From Hyphomicrobiales bacterium (GTDB lineage: Bacteria; Pseudomonadota; Alphaproteobacteria; Rhizobiales; Rhizobiaceae), in the NCBI GenBank assembly GCA_900469615.1, contig UBYA01000036.1, positions 1 through 37,703 on the forward strand: a stretch of 37,703 nt of DNA. Direction: 5' to 3'. How positions within the stretch are numbered: the stretch's first letter is position 1; the number at the start of each line of letters is the position of its first letter. The notes under the pieces are model-generated. The model did not search any database. It was given only the letters and a program-made list of their open reading frames with translations, and was not told the DNA's origin. A program made the translations under genes and the position numbers. Of this stretch, positions 23,591 to 31,312 are shown one piece after another.

Positions 23591-24535
23591 ATGCTTCAGA
23601 TCTTCCTAAATGAACGCTCTTTTGAGGACGCTGTTTGTGACCGCAACGTCGCGAAGAATCGCCTGAAGGCCCTTACCGGTGCGATAAGGGCCATCTCGGC
23701 CAGATCGCCGCAATTTGTTCTGAACGGATCGTGTTCGCTTGCGGAAATAAATCTTTCAGGCAACTGGAGTCTTGCGGCCATCCGCAATGATTACGATTGT
23801 GCCGATGAGAGCATCTATCTCAAGACCGTTCAGGACAGGTTTCCGTTCGGCCAGGCTCTCACCGAATTAAAGGGTCAGGCCTTCCAAAACCTAGAATATC
23901 GAATTCCACTCAACGCTGCCTGCGGTGCCGGCACCGAAGCGATCGGACTTGGCCTTGCCCATTACTTCGACTGTCTCGCGCTTAGCTTGACGTCGCACGA
24001 CTTCTGGCATGCCCGTTTGATCGCTCTGACAAAATCCGCTCTCAATTCTGAAGGAGAAGTCGAAGAACAATCGGTGGTGGCCAAGAACGCGGCAACAGAA
24101 GACGGCATCTCGCATCATGTCGACGTCATAGTTTCAGCGCCTTTTATCGAAAGCGGTGTTCAGCTTTGGCAGGAGCGTACCGCTCTCTTTCCACACCTGG
24201 AATTCATTCCGCGAACAAGGGCTCAGATCGAAGGCATGCCTCAAGGGCACCCGTGTCTGGCGCCCGTCTTTGAAAAATTGCTCGGTTTGGAATCTGCGGT
24301 CGCTGCCTGGCACCGGCAAGAGACAAACCATCCGATCTATCCTTTTGGTGTGAACGGCGAAAGCCGCACGAGGAGAGGACTGACTGCGTTCCAGGATAAT
24401 TCCGGAACGATCCGCTATTTCGAGGACCATGCCAAGTTTACTCCAGACGAAGGCCGGATTCACTTCATCCTCTTAAGTGAGCCCCAAAGACACGCACTCG
24501 TTGGTCATGTTGGTCGCAAGCTGGGGATCGGCTAA
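23591..24535 (+). CDS. Uncharacterised partner of the DUF3696 ATPase
   Basis: A 314-residue soluble protein of no family I can name. The C-terminal 70 residues (SRTRRGLTAF, IRYFEDHAKFTPDEGRIHF) resemble a beta-rich domain that I associate with the gene following DUF3696 ATPases in defence loci, but I cannot prove that here. The start has TAGGTAGG just upstream and lies 9 nt after the ATPase stop, so the two were one operon. It ends 30 nt before the convergent DUF1612-type gene and is the last gene of the island. With its ATPase partner broken, it may be inactive. Confidence 0.62.
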   Translation: MLQIFLNERSFEDAVCDRNVAKNRLKALTGAIRAISARSPQFVLNGSCSLAEINLSGNWSLAAIRNDYDCADESIYLKTVQDRFPFGQALTELKGQAFQNLEYRIPLNAACGAGTEAIGLGLAHYFDCLALSLTSHDFWHARLIALTKSALNSEGEVEEQSVVAKNAATEDGISHHVDVIVSAPFIESGVQLWQERTALFPHLEFIPRTRAQIEGMPQGHPCLAPVFEKLLGLESAVAAWHRQETNHPIYPFGVNGESRTRRGLTAFQDNSGTIRYFEDHAKFTPDEGRIHFILLSEPQRHALVGHVGRKLGIG

Positions 24536-24565
24536 AATGCGGTCCGACTTACCCCGCTTCCAGGG

Positions 24566-25702
24566 CTAGATCACACCCCATGCCCGAAACCTCCCCCTCC
24601 CCGTCATCTCTCTGAGCCCCAGCTCCAAAACGATCCGCCGCGCCGCCTGCGGCGTCATGCCGAGTGCCTTCGCCACCATCCCGGCCGACACCAACGGTTT
24701 TGCCATGACGAGCTCGACCAGCTCCGGCAGTTTTGAAGACGTTCGCCGTCCTTCGAGTTTTCGGTCCATCATCGTTTTTGCCAGCGTCAGCCGATCATGT
24801 TCTTTCATGCCGATCTCGGCGGCCGCAAATAGTCCGTGGGCGATGGCCAGCAGCCGCGTCTCTCGATCGCGATGCCGGCGCCGATCGACCGGAATGGTTT
24901 TCAGGCCAAGATTGATAGCGGCCAGATGCGCGCCTGACGTGATGCCGGCCTGGCGCAGGATCGCGGCGGCCAGCAGCCGGCCGAGCCAGGGCGCGTGCTG
25001 CAGCACCGACAATTCATTCCAAGCATCGAGGGCGATAATCGCCTGCAGCACCGCCGGCAAGTCTTGCCCCTGCCGCGCGACACTGCGCCATTCGTCGAGC
25101 CGGGCATCCTCGTCCCAGTCGAGATCGTAGAGCAACGGATCCTTTTCAGTCGCACGGCTGCCGACGCTGGCGGGCCGTGTTGCATTGTCGATCGCGGCAT
25201 TCGACCGGGCGAGCACCGCATCGATGTCCGCGAGATCGACGCCAGGGAGATTTTCGATGTCGTCGGCGTCGTCCCCCTCCCCTTCGGGATCGGTTGCGAA
25301 TGCGCGTCGGGCGGCGCTGACCGTCGTCGGTTCGGCCGTGTCGGATGGCGTGATCTCCGCGGTTTTCCGCAACGTCCGGACACCGTCTGCCGACAGCGCC
25401 CAGTCCGGTGACTGAGCGGCGATGCGCCGGCGGGTCCTCAATACGTCGCGGGCGATGGTGAGTTCGTGGGTCGGTGTGCGGACGTCGCGAGAACCGTCGT
25501 GGAGAACGAGGTCCTCGAGATGCACGAGCTCGCCGTCGATCCAGAGGGAAGCGCATGCATCGGTGAACTGTGAACGTTCGAGGAAGCCCGCGCCGACCGG
25601 TGAGCGAGCTATACGTTCGTCAAGACGCGTCAGAGCTACACCGGCGTCGAACGCCGGCCGCATCAGGGCATTCATGCTGATTTTCGTGAGATCGTAAGTC
25701 AT
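24566..25702 (-). CDS. RHE_PE00001-family protein (DUF1612 with C-terminal HTH)
   Basis: A 378-residue protein of the rhizobial RHE_PE00001 family. The N-terminal part has FDAGVALTRLDERIARSP and DACASLWIDGELVHLEDLVLHDG, a pattern of the DUF1612/Fic-like N-terminal region. The middle is an acidic, low-complexity linker. The C-terminal MVAKALGMTPQAARRIVLELGL is a helix-turn-helix. The family is common on rhizobial plasmids and symbiosis regions; its function is unknown, though a DNA-binding role fits. There is no strong ribosome site before ATG 25702. It converges with the defence operon, 30 nt apart. Confidence 0.8.
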   Translation of the reverse strand: MTYDLTKISMNALMRPAFDAGVALTRLDERIARSPVGAGFLERSQFTDACASLWIDGELVHLEDLVLHDGSRDVRTPTHELTIARDVLRTRRRIAAQSPDWALSADGVRTLRKTAEITPSDTAEPTTVSAARRAFATDPEGEGDDADDIENLPGVDLADIDAVLARSNAAIDNATRPASVGSRATEKDPLLYDLDWDEDARLDEWRSVARQGQDLPAVLQAIIALDAWNELSVLQHAPWLGRLLAAAILRQAGITSGAHLAAINLGLKTIPVDRRRHRDRETRLLAIAHGLFAAAEIGMKEHDRLTLAKTMMDRKLEGRRTSSKLPELVELVMAKPLVSAGMVAKALGMTPQAARRIVLELGLREMTGRGRFRAWGVI

Positions 25703-25817
25703 TGATTTTATGGTAAACGAATTGCTAAAGGAATTCTATCTCCAAGTTAAAATTCCTCACTCCATATGATGTGGTAGGCCACGCCTAGCCATCGATAAGC
25801 ATCGTTTATCGTTGGTA

Positions 25818-25915
25818 GATCGACAAAGCCCGCAAATCCGACTTGTCACTCCTTGTGGATCGGCGAAAAGCCCGCAAATCCGGGCGTTTTGCGGCTTTTT
25901 CACTTTGGATCGGTG
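25818..25915 (+). repeat. Short direct repeats beginning GATCG
   Basis: Two copies of AAAGCCCGCAAATCCG (25825-25840 and 25867-25882) lie 42 bp apart, each preceded by GATCG (25818 and 25858). A third GATCGGTGGAAATTC begins at 25908 with a diverged tail. The near-regular spacing of four helical turns between the first two copies resembles iteron-like or regulatory repeats of rhizobial replicons. Confidence 0.5.
25866..25899. terminator. Bulged hairpin with A- and T-runs, bidirectional terminator candidate
   Basis: The left arm 25866-25878 (AAAAGCCCGCAAA) pairs with the right arm 25887-25899 (TTTTGCGGCTTTT), giving 12 bp with one bulged C and a 9-nt loop. It ends in T-runs on both strands, as intrinsic terminators do. 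It overlaps the second direct-repeat copy. No plus-strand gene reads directly into it. Confidence 0.45.
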
Positions 25916-26197
25916 GAAATTCTGCCCGATTAAGCGGAAATAACGCGCGCCGGGCCGGTCGAGCTCCTCCCCTCCCCTATCGTCTCCTGGCACCAAAGCC
26001 TGCCTAAAATGATAAGCCCAGCCTAGCTCCGCTCCGAAACGGCCGATTTTACGCCATTTTCGCCAAGGAAGCCCGCTGGCGCGCGTTAAGGGGTCGCGAT
26101 GAGCGTGGGTTGAGCTCAGCCAAGAAAACGCGTTGAACGACGCTCTATTTGAGCCATAAAACACGCTTGCAAACCTTCCTTTGCTCATGAGTTTATT

Positions 26198-26209
26198 ATT
26201 TGTACAAAT
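26198..26209. promoter_or_regulatory. Perfect palindrome ATTTGTACAAAT
   Basis: A 12-bp perfect palindrome in an AT-rich stretch of otherwise GC-rich DNA, about 115 nt before the resolvase remnant. It could be an operator or a recombination-related site. No protein can be assigned. Confidence 0.25.
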
Positions 26210-26324
26210 GCCGTCAAAAGCGAATCAAATCGGGCACAGCAGGTTTTAGCCACCAGCTCTCCTCTCCCCACCGCGACTATTTGTGGGATACACCGGGTTT
26301 TGATCGTAGATCACCTTGATGACG

Positions 26325-26552
26325 CCAAGGCCACGAGCTGCCGGCTGCCACCGCATTCATCAAGAGCGTGGATCTGGCATCGGGCAAGGCCAGTGCTCAC
26401 CAAGTTGCCGCAGGACTTCGCCCGGCGACGTTCTTGTCATCGTTCGTTTCGACTGCCTAGCCCGATTGGTCAATCATCTGCTGCGAGGGTCTCAAAAGAC
26501 GCGGGGTCATTTCCGTGCGCTACGCGATCCGATCGACACGTCAACGCCTTAG
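26325..26552 (+). pseudogene. Truncated serine recombinase (Tn3-type resolvase/invertase) remnant
   Basis: One frame reads AAGCHRIHQERGSG, then SPGDVLVIVRFDCLARLVNHLL, then FRALRDPIDTSTP and a stop. This is the order of the serine-recombinase catalytic domain: the Cys-x-x-I-x-x-E-x-x-S-G segment, the GDVLVVxRLDRLAR motif, and the FxSLxDPIDTxTP segment. The first 35 or so residues with the catalytic Ser, and the whole C-terminal DNA-binding part, are missing. A few residues between the second and third blocks are also lost. It is a non-functional relic of a transposon or mobile element. Confidence 0.7.
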
Positions 26553-26619
26553 AGCATATTCCCCCCCGAATACCCGGCGCCGTCGTCGGCTCGCACGCGC
26601 CCTGGTCTTCGAACATGAA

Positions 26620-27513
26620 TTACCCTGCTGAAATCGTGTGCCGGATACAGTCGATGAGCTGGAGAGCTGCGGGCGTGAGGCGGCTGCCGCGGCGATAGAT
26701 AGCGCACATCTGGAGCACCGGCAGCCGGTCCTCGGTTTGGAAGCGTCGAATCTCGTATTGTCTGAATATCTTGTCTGCAAGTGGCTCTGCGAAGATACCG
26801 ATACAATTCATCTGCGCCACCATCATGAGCCCGGCCGTGATGGAATCACCCTGCATTATTCGCTGCGGTACAGGCAGGCCGAGGCTTGCAAACAGGCTTT
26901 TTGTCGCCGGCCATACTCCATCCGCATCGCCCGGCAAAGCCCATTCGGCTTCCATCAGCTGGTGAACATGGCGGCAGCGTCTCAATGGATGGCGGTTCGC
27001 CATGGCAATCACCAGCGGGACAGGGAAAAGCGGGATGCTGTCGAACTCGGCATCGAGCACGGCGGGATCGAGATGGGTGATGGCAAGGTCTATCTGTGCC
27101 TCGCGAAGATGAGCCAGCATGCTGGGCAAGCCGGTTTCGCTCAGGTGGAGAGCAACGCCCGGGCGACGGGAGCGCAGCTCCCTGAATGTAGGGACCAGCA
27201 AAGTCTGCGCAAATGTCGTGCTGACCGCGACACGAACCTGGCCCCTGAGGCCGTCGCGCAGTTCAGCAAGCTCATTGCGCGCGCGCCGCATGTCGTCGAG
27301 AAGCAAACGGGCCCTTGGTGCGAATGCGGCGCCATATTCGGTCAGCTCAACGCCCTTGACACTGCGTTCGATCAACGGAACGCCAAGCTCGCTTTCCAAT
27401 TCGCGGATGATCTTAGTGATCGCGGGAGGCGTTACGCCGAGTACGCGCGCCGCCCCGCGAATACTGGAATGTGCGGAGACCGCCACGAAAGCATTGAGCT
27501 GGGTCGGCTTCAT
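26620..27513 (-). CDS. LysR-family transcriptional regulator
   Basis: A 297-residue LysR regulator. The winged helix-turn-helix at residues 1-60 (LNAFVAVSAHSSIRGAARVLGVTPPAITKIIRELE) is followed by a periplasmic-binding-like effector domain with VRVAVSTTFAQTLLVP and DLAITHL. ATG 27513 is chosen because AGGAGG lies 5 nt before it and the family begins there; the longer frame adds about 70 unrelated residues. It diverges from an MFS symporter and a zinc hydrolase gene across 136 nt, so it probably controls that operon in response to the transported compound. Confidence 0.9.
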   Translation of the reverse strand: MKPTQLNAFVAVSAHSSIRGAARVLGVTPPAITKIIRELESELGVPLIERSVKGVELTEYGAAFAPRARLLLDDMRRARNELAELRDGLRGQVRVAVSTTFAQTLLVPTFRELRSRRPGVALHLSETGLPSMLAHLREAQIDLAITHLDPAVLDAEFDSIPLFPVPLVIAMANRHPLRRCRHVHQLMEAEWALPGDADGVWPATKSLFASLGLPVPQRIMQGDSITAGLMMVAQMNCIGIFAEPLADKIFRQYEIRRFQTEDRLPVLQMCAIYRRGSRLTPAALQLIDCIRHTISAG

Positions 27514-27649
27514 CGGATCCTCCTGCCGGGAGTGTAAACCAAATGGAAACGTTCGGTCAAAAATTTTGTCTTTTCGATTAGCAGGCAAATGGGCAGACTT
27601 CCGGACATCGGTTTCCCGGCCTTGCGAGGGAACGTTCAGGAGATGGCAC

Positions 27650-29002
27650 ATGAGCATGCGACCCCACTCCTTTGAGAAGAGCAACCGTCGTCGAACCATC
27701 CTCGCCACGACGATTGGCAATGCCCTCGAATATTACGATTTCACCGTTTACGGCTTTCTGACACTGGTCATCGGCAAGCTGTTCTTTTCCGCCTTCGACC
27801 CGGCCAGTCAGTTTCTCCTTACCATTGCCACCTTCGGTGTCGGCTTCGTCATGCGCCCCCTCGGAGGCATCGTCATAGGTGCCTATGCCGACCGCGCGGG
27901 CCGCAGGAAGGCCATGGTTCTGACCATATTTCTGATGGCGCTCGGATGCGCCATGATTGCCATTTCACCGACCTATGCACAGGTCGGGATCGCGGCACCG
28001 ATTGTCATCGTCATTGCGCGCTCGCTGCAAGGTTTCTCCGCGGGCGGCGAATTCGGGGCCTCCACCGCCCTATTGGTGGAGCGGACTGCACCCGCGGAAA
28101 GAGGCTTCATGGCGAGCTGGCAGTTCGCAAGCCAGGGACTCGGCGTTCTGATCGCCGCGTTGATCGTCGCCGGACTGTCGTTCGCTCTGCCGGCTACCGC
28201 GATGGAAAGCTACGGCTGGCGCATCCCCTTCATACTGGGACTCGTGATTGCACCGATCGGCGCATATCTTCGCCAGCACGTCGAAGAACCATCCATGGCC
28301 GCGGGTATCGTATCCGCAAGCGAGCGACAGCCGACGATACGAGGCGGCCTTGCAGACCTGTGGAGGGACCATCGCCGTGCCGTTATCGTCGCGATCGTCA
28401 TCACCATGGGTGGGACGGGCGCCTCCTATGTCATCGGCTTTTACATGCCGACTTACGCATCTCGCGAGCTTGGCATGTCGTCGGTTGCAGCGCTCTTCGG
28501 TGCGTGCGTGACCGGTGGGCTGACCTTCGTGCTTTCTCCCCTGATCGGCCGATGGTCCGATCGTATCGGAAGAAAGCCATTGATCGCCGGAGGGCGCATG
28601 GCACTCATCCTGCTGATCTATCCGGCTTTCGCATGGCTCAAGGCCTCGCCCACGCCGCTAACCCTCTTTACCGTCGTCAGCCTGCTTACCGCCGTCCTGG
28701 CAGTCCAGGCCGTGCCAAGCATCGTCATCCTTCCAGAGCTGTTTCCAAAACGGGTGCGTGCCAGCGGCATGTCGCTGGTCTACAGCATCGGCGTGGCGGT
28801 TTTCGGAGGCTTTGCACCATTCGTCAGCGCCTGGCTCGTCCAGACGAGCGGCGATAAATTGGCGCCCACCTGGTATCTGATATCCGTGGCGCTCCTCTCG
28901 CTCTTCGCACTCCCTTATTTGAAGGATCGCACCGGGGACGATATCGACCTGAGCGGCGACGCCGTCAGCAACTCGTCCTCCAAGGCAAAGGTAATCGCAT
29001 GA
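27650..29002 (+). CDS. MFS transporter, metabolite:H+ symporter type
   Basis: A 450-residue permease of the major facilitator superfamily with about 12 membrane segments. It has the MHS-family start TTIGNALEYYDFTVYGFL, the loop motif GAYADRAGRRKAM between helices 2 and 3, ARSLQGFSAGGEFGAS, and the repeat motif GRWSDRIGRKP between helices 8 and 9. Relatives carry organic acids, sugars or osmolytes with protons. ATG 27650 has AGGAG 7 nt upstream. The stop overlaps the next start as ATGA, so substrate uptake and hydrolysis are linked. Confidence 0.88.
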   Translation: MSMRPHSFEKSNRRRTILATTIGNALEYYDFTVYGFLTLVIGKLFFSAFDPASQFLLTIATFGVGFVMRPLGGIVIGAYADRAGRRKAMVLTIFLMALGCAMIAISPTYAQVGIAAPIVIVIARSLQGFSAGGEFGASTALLVERTAPAERGFMASWQFASQGLGVLIAALIVAGLSFALPATAMESYGWRIPFILGLVIAPIGAYLRQHVEEPSMAAGIVSASERQPTIRGGLADLWRDHRRAVIVAIVITMGGTGASYVIGFYMPTYASRELGMSSVAALFGACVTGGLTFVLSPLIGRWSDRIGRKPLIAGGRMALILLIYPAFAWLKASPTPLTLFTVVSLLTAVLAVQAVPSIVILPELFPKRVRASGMSLVYSIGVAVFGGFAPFVSAWLVQTSGDKLAPTWYLISVALLSLFALPYLKDRTGDDIDLSGDAVSNSSSKAKVIA

Positions 29003-30105
29003 TATCCGCTATTGTTTCCCACCATTTTTCCGGAACCTATGTCGAGGCGCGTAACAAGTTCCTCACCGCCGCTTCGGATCGCGGTGCGACCATCGAAAGC
29101 TTCCCCCTGCCCGGTTATCGCGGCGCCCTGGATGAGGAATTGGCGATCGATGTCGCCTGTCTCGGTGCGCGGGACGCCAGCCAATTGCTGATCCTGAGTT
29201 CGGGAACACATGGCCCTGAAGGTTTCTGTGGTTCCGGTTGCCAGGTTGCCGCGCTTCACGACGATGATTTGCTCGGTTTTTTGGAGCGCTCGGGTATTCG
29301 GCTCGTGATGATCCACGGGATCAACCCCTACGGGTTTTCGCATATCCAGCGCAACAACCAGGACAATGTCGATCTCAACCGCAATCACATCGATTTTGCC
29401 AAGCCGCTTCCCGCTAATCCGGCATATGCAGTTGTCGATCCTCTGGCGCTGCCGGCAACGTGGCCACCGACCCAAGACGACGATCGGGCGATGGCTGCCT
29501 ACCTGGAGCAATACGGTGTGTCAGCCTACCATGCGGCCCTCGCATCGGGTCAGTACCATCAGCCCGACGGCATGTTCTATGGTGGCCGGGAACCGACATG
29601 GAACAATCGCACAGTGCGGACGATTCTGCGCCGGTATTGTACCGGAGCCCAGCACATCGGCTGGATAGATGTTCACACCGGCCTGGGACCAAACGGCCAT
29701 GGTGAGAAAATATATGCCGGCCGTGTCAGTACAGCCGATCTCGCGATTGCACGCAGCTGGTGGGGCGCTGACGTCTTTGCGCCGTTCGAAGGGCAGTCCG
29801 AGTCGCCCGAAGTGTCCGGCCCCGTTGTGTCGACCGTCTACGACGAATGCCCGCAGGCGGCTGTCGGCCTTATCGCTCTGGAAATCGGGACCTTGCCGTT
29901 TCAGGAGATACTTTTTCACCTGAGGGCGTCCCAATGGCTCGTGCGGCATCCGGAACTTCCGGCGTCCGTGCAGAGGGATATCCGCAGACGGCTTCTTGAC
30001 GCCTATTACTGCGACAACGACGCCTGGAAAGGCGCCGTATGGGCACAGGCCCGGACGGCTCTTGTGCAGGCGCTCAGCGGCCTCGCCAAGGCTTCGCTCG
30101 CATAA
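28999..30105 (+). CDS. DUF2817/M14-family zinc carboxypeptidase-like hydrolase
   Basis: A 368-residue protein of the M14-related DUF2817 family. Likely zinc ligands are H71 and E74 in SGTHGPEG and H226 in DVHTGLG. R128 in DLNRN would bind the substrate carboxylate, and E295 in LEIGT is the likely catalytic Glu. No signal peptide is seen, so it acts in the cytoplasm. It would cleave an amide or peptide bond of the compound brought in by the upstream MFS symporter, with which it shares an ATGA overlap. The substrate is unknown. Confidence 0.82.
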   Translation: MISAIVSHHFSGTYVEARNKFLTAASDRGATIESFPLPGYRGALDEELAIDVACLGARDASQLLILSSGTHGPEGFCGSGCQVAALHDDDLLGFLERSGIRLVMIHGINPYGFSHIQRNNQDNVDLNRNHIDFAKPLPANPAYAVVDPLALPATWPPTQDDDRAMAAYLEQYGVSAYHAALASGQYHQPDGMFYGGREPTWNNRTVRTILRRYCTGAQHIGWIDVHTGLGPNGHGEKIYAGRVSTADLAIARSWWGADVFAPFEGQSESPEVSGPVVSTVYDECPQAAVGLIALEIGTLPFQEILFHLRASQWLVRHPELPASVQRDIRRRLLDAYYCDNDAWKGAVWAQARTALVQALSGLAKASLA

Positions 30106-30245
30106 GCGGTCGGACAACGACTTGAAACCGGCCAGGTCAAGCCGACGACGGGTTGATCTGGCACCGCCATGCCGGGGCTTAGCGAAACAAAATCGGCCGA
30201 TACCGGAAAACCGCTATGCACTTTTTCTGGAATCGCTCAGCCTAG

Positions 30246-31019
30246 TCAGCTGGCCGCGGTTCTCGACTTTCTGAGCGCCTCGTTGATCTCGCTGCGTGCG
30301 ACACCGATAAGCTGCTCCATGGCATGTTTGGCAGCCTCCGGACGCCGCATCCTTATGGCATCGAGGACGTCCTGATGCTTCATGATGGCTTGTTCGTGCG
30401 ATTGGCTGGCACGGTTGGTCAATCGAAAGCTGGCCAGAAGAGCCGCTCTGATCGCCGTTGCGAATTGGCGATACACCCAATTCCCGCTGGCATCGATGAT
30501 TGCTGTGTGAAACTCGAGGTCAGCCCGGCTCCAGGCCTCGTTGTCGCGTGAATTGGCTTCGACCATATCCTCGAACGCCTTGGAGATCTGATAAAGCTGG
30601 CGCGCGGTCGCCTTCGCCGCGGCCTGCGCCGCCGCTGCGGGTTCAAGCAACTGGCGGGCGTCGATCAGCGACGCGTAGAAATCCTCGTCTGCGCAAAGCG
30701 TCAGCATCGCGTCGAGCACGAGCGGATCCAGATAGTTCCAGTTTTCCCGCGGAAGCACCGTTGTTCCCGCTCGGGTTCTCGATCGTACCATGCCGAGCGC
30801 GGATATGTACTGCATCGCCTCGCGCAGACTTGTGCGGCTGACGTCGAACTGAGCCGTCAGCTCCGCTTCGTTCGGCAGTGTCGAACCTTCGGCCAGCTCA
30901 CCGGAAACGATCCGGTGGATAAATCGCTGGAGAAGCCCCTCGCGAACACTCCGCTTGCCGTGTTCGGCAATCGGATCGCCGTCCAGCGTCAAAACGCGAC
31001 CTGCCCTAGCTTTCGTCAT
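30246..31019 (-). CDS. GntR-family regulator, FadR subfamily
   Basis: A 257-residue repressor-type protein with a winged helix-turn-helix near residues 25-90 (LPNEAELTAQFDVSRTSLREAMQYISALGMV) and an all-helical FCD effector domain (RQLLEPAAAAQAA, DLEFHTAIIDASGN, HQDVLDAIRMRRPEAAKHAMEQLI), whose conserved Asp and His residues bind metal and small organic acids in the family. It diverges from the sugar ABC transporter operon across 293 nt and is its likely regulator, perhaps responding to an aldonate. A purine-rich GGAGAAGGAAAAGGG precedes ATG 31019. Confidence 0.9.
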   Translation of the reverse strand: MTKARAGRVLTLDGDPIAEHGKRSVREGLLQRFIHRIVSGELAEGSTLPNEAELTAQFDVSRTSLREAMQYISALGMVRSRTRAGTTVLPRENWNYLDPLVLDAMLTLCADEDFYASLIDARQLLEPAAAAQAAAKATARQLYQISKAFEDMVEANSRDNEAWSRADLEFHTAIIDASGNWVYRQFATAIRAALLASFRLTNRASQSHEQAIMKHQDVLDAIRMRRPEAAKHAMEQLIGVARSEINEALRKSRTAAS

Positions 31020-31110
31020 CCCTTTTCCTTCTCCAAGATCACTGCCTTACAGCTTTTTTAGTCTGCGTGCCTCGCAGTCAAGGCTTTCGGGAGCAGGCAG
31101 GCGCCTGAGA

Positions 31111-31134
31111 TAAATCATATTTATATCGTGATAT
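31111..31134. promoter_or_regulatory. Inverted repeats in the GntR/ABC divergent promoter region
   Basis: ATAAAT CAT ATTTAT (31111-31125) is a perfect 6-bp dyad. It is followed at once by the near-palindrome TATCGTGATA (31125-31134), the same core seen in the inverted repeat at 10441-10482. A further ATTTAT/ATAAAT pair lies at 31182-31199. These are candidate operators for the GntR protein or another factor. Confidence 0.35.
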
Positions 31135-31209
31135 CGCTTGCTTTCCATTGCTCACTATCACAATCGCCGGCTCTTTTCCATATTTATCAAAAAATAAATC
31201 CTATTTATA

Positions 31210-31237
31210 TTGACATTAATATGATCAAGAATATGGT
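31210..31237 (+). promoter_or_regulatory. Putative sigma-70 promoter for the sugar ABC operon
   Basis: TTGACA at 31210-31215 is a consensus -35 hexamer. TATGGT at 31232-31237, after a 16-nt spacer, matches the -10 consensus at four of six positions. It lies 76 nt before the binding-protein start and downstream of the dyads, where a GntR-type repressor could block it. Confidence 0.4.
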
Positions 31238-31312
31238 GATGCCGCAGTAGACGAGGTCGGCCCTTGAGCCCTTCACTGCTATTTCGATTATTCAATCAGG
31301 AGGGAGGAGCGC

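Larger units (their letters stand above)
25703..26324. other. Repeat- and hairpin-rich non-coding region
   Basis: More than 600 nt with no convincing gene. It holds a repeated AAAGCCCGCAAATCCG, a strong bulged hairpin, an imperfect 14-bp palindrome at 26108-26121 with centre GAGCTC, and a perfect 12-bp palindrome at 26198-26209. A 143-codon open frame on the minus strand crosses the repeats but has no family features or ribosome site and is treated as chance. Confidence 0.5.

Noticed and set aside
25818..25915. CRISPR array
   Set aside because: There are only two exact repeats of 16 bp with a third diverged copy, no regular repeat-spacer structure and no cas genes.
25757..26188. 143-codon minus-strand frame across the repeat region
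   Set aside because: Its C-terminal half simply translates the direct repeats and the hairpin; there is no ribosome site and no family resemblance.
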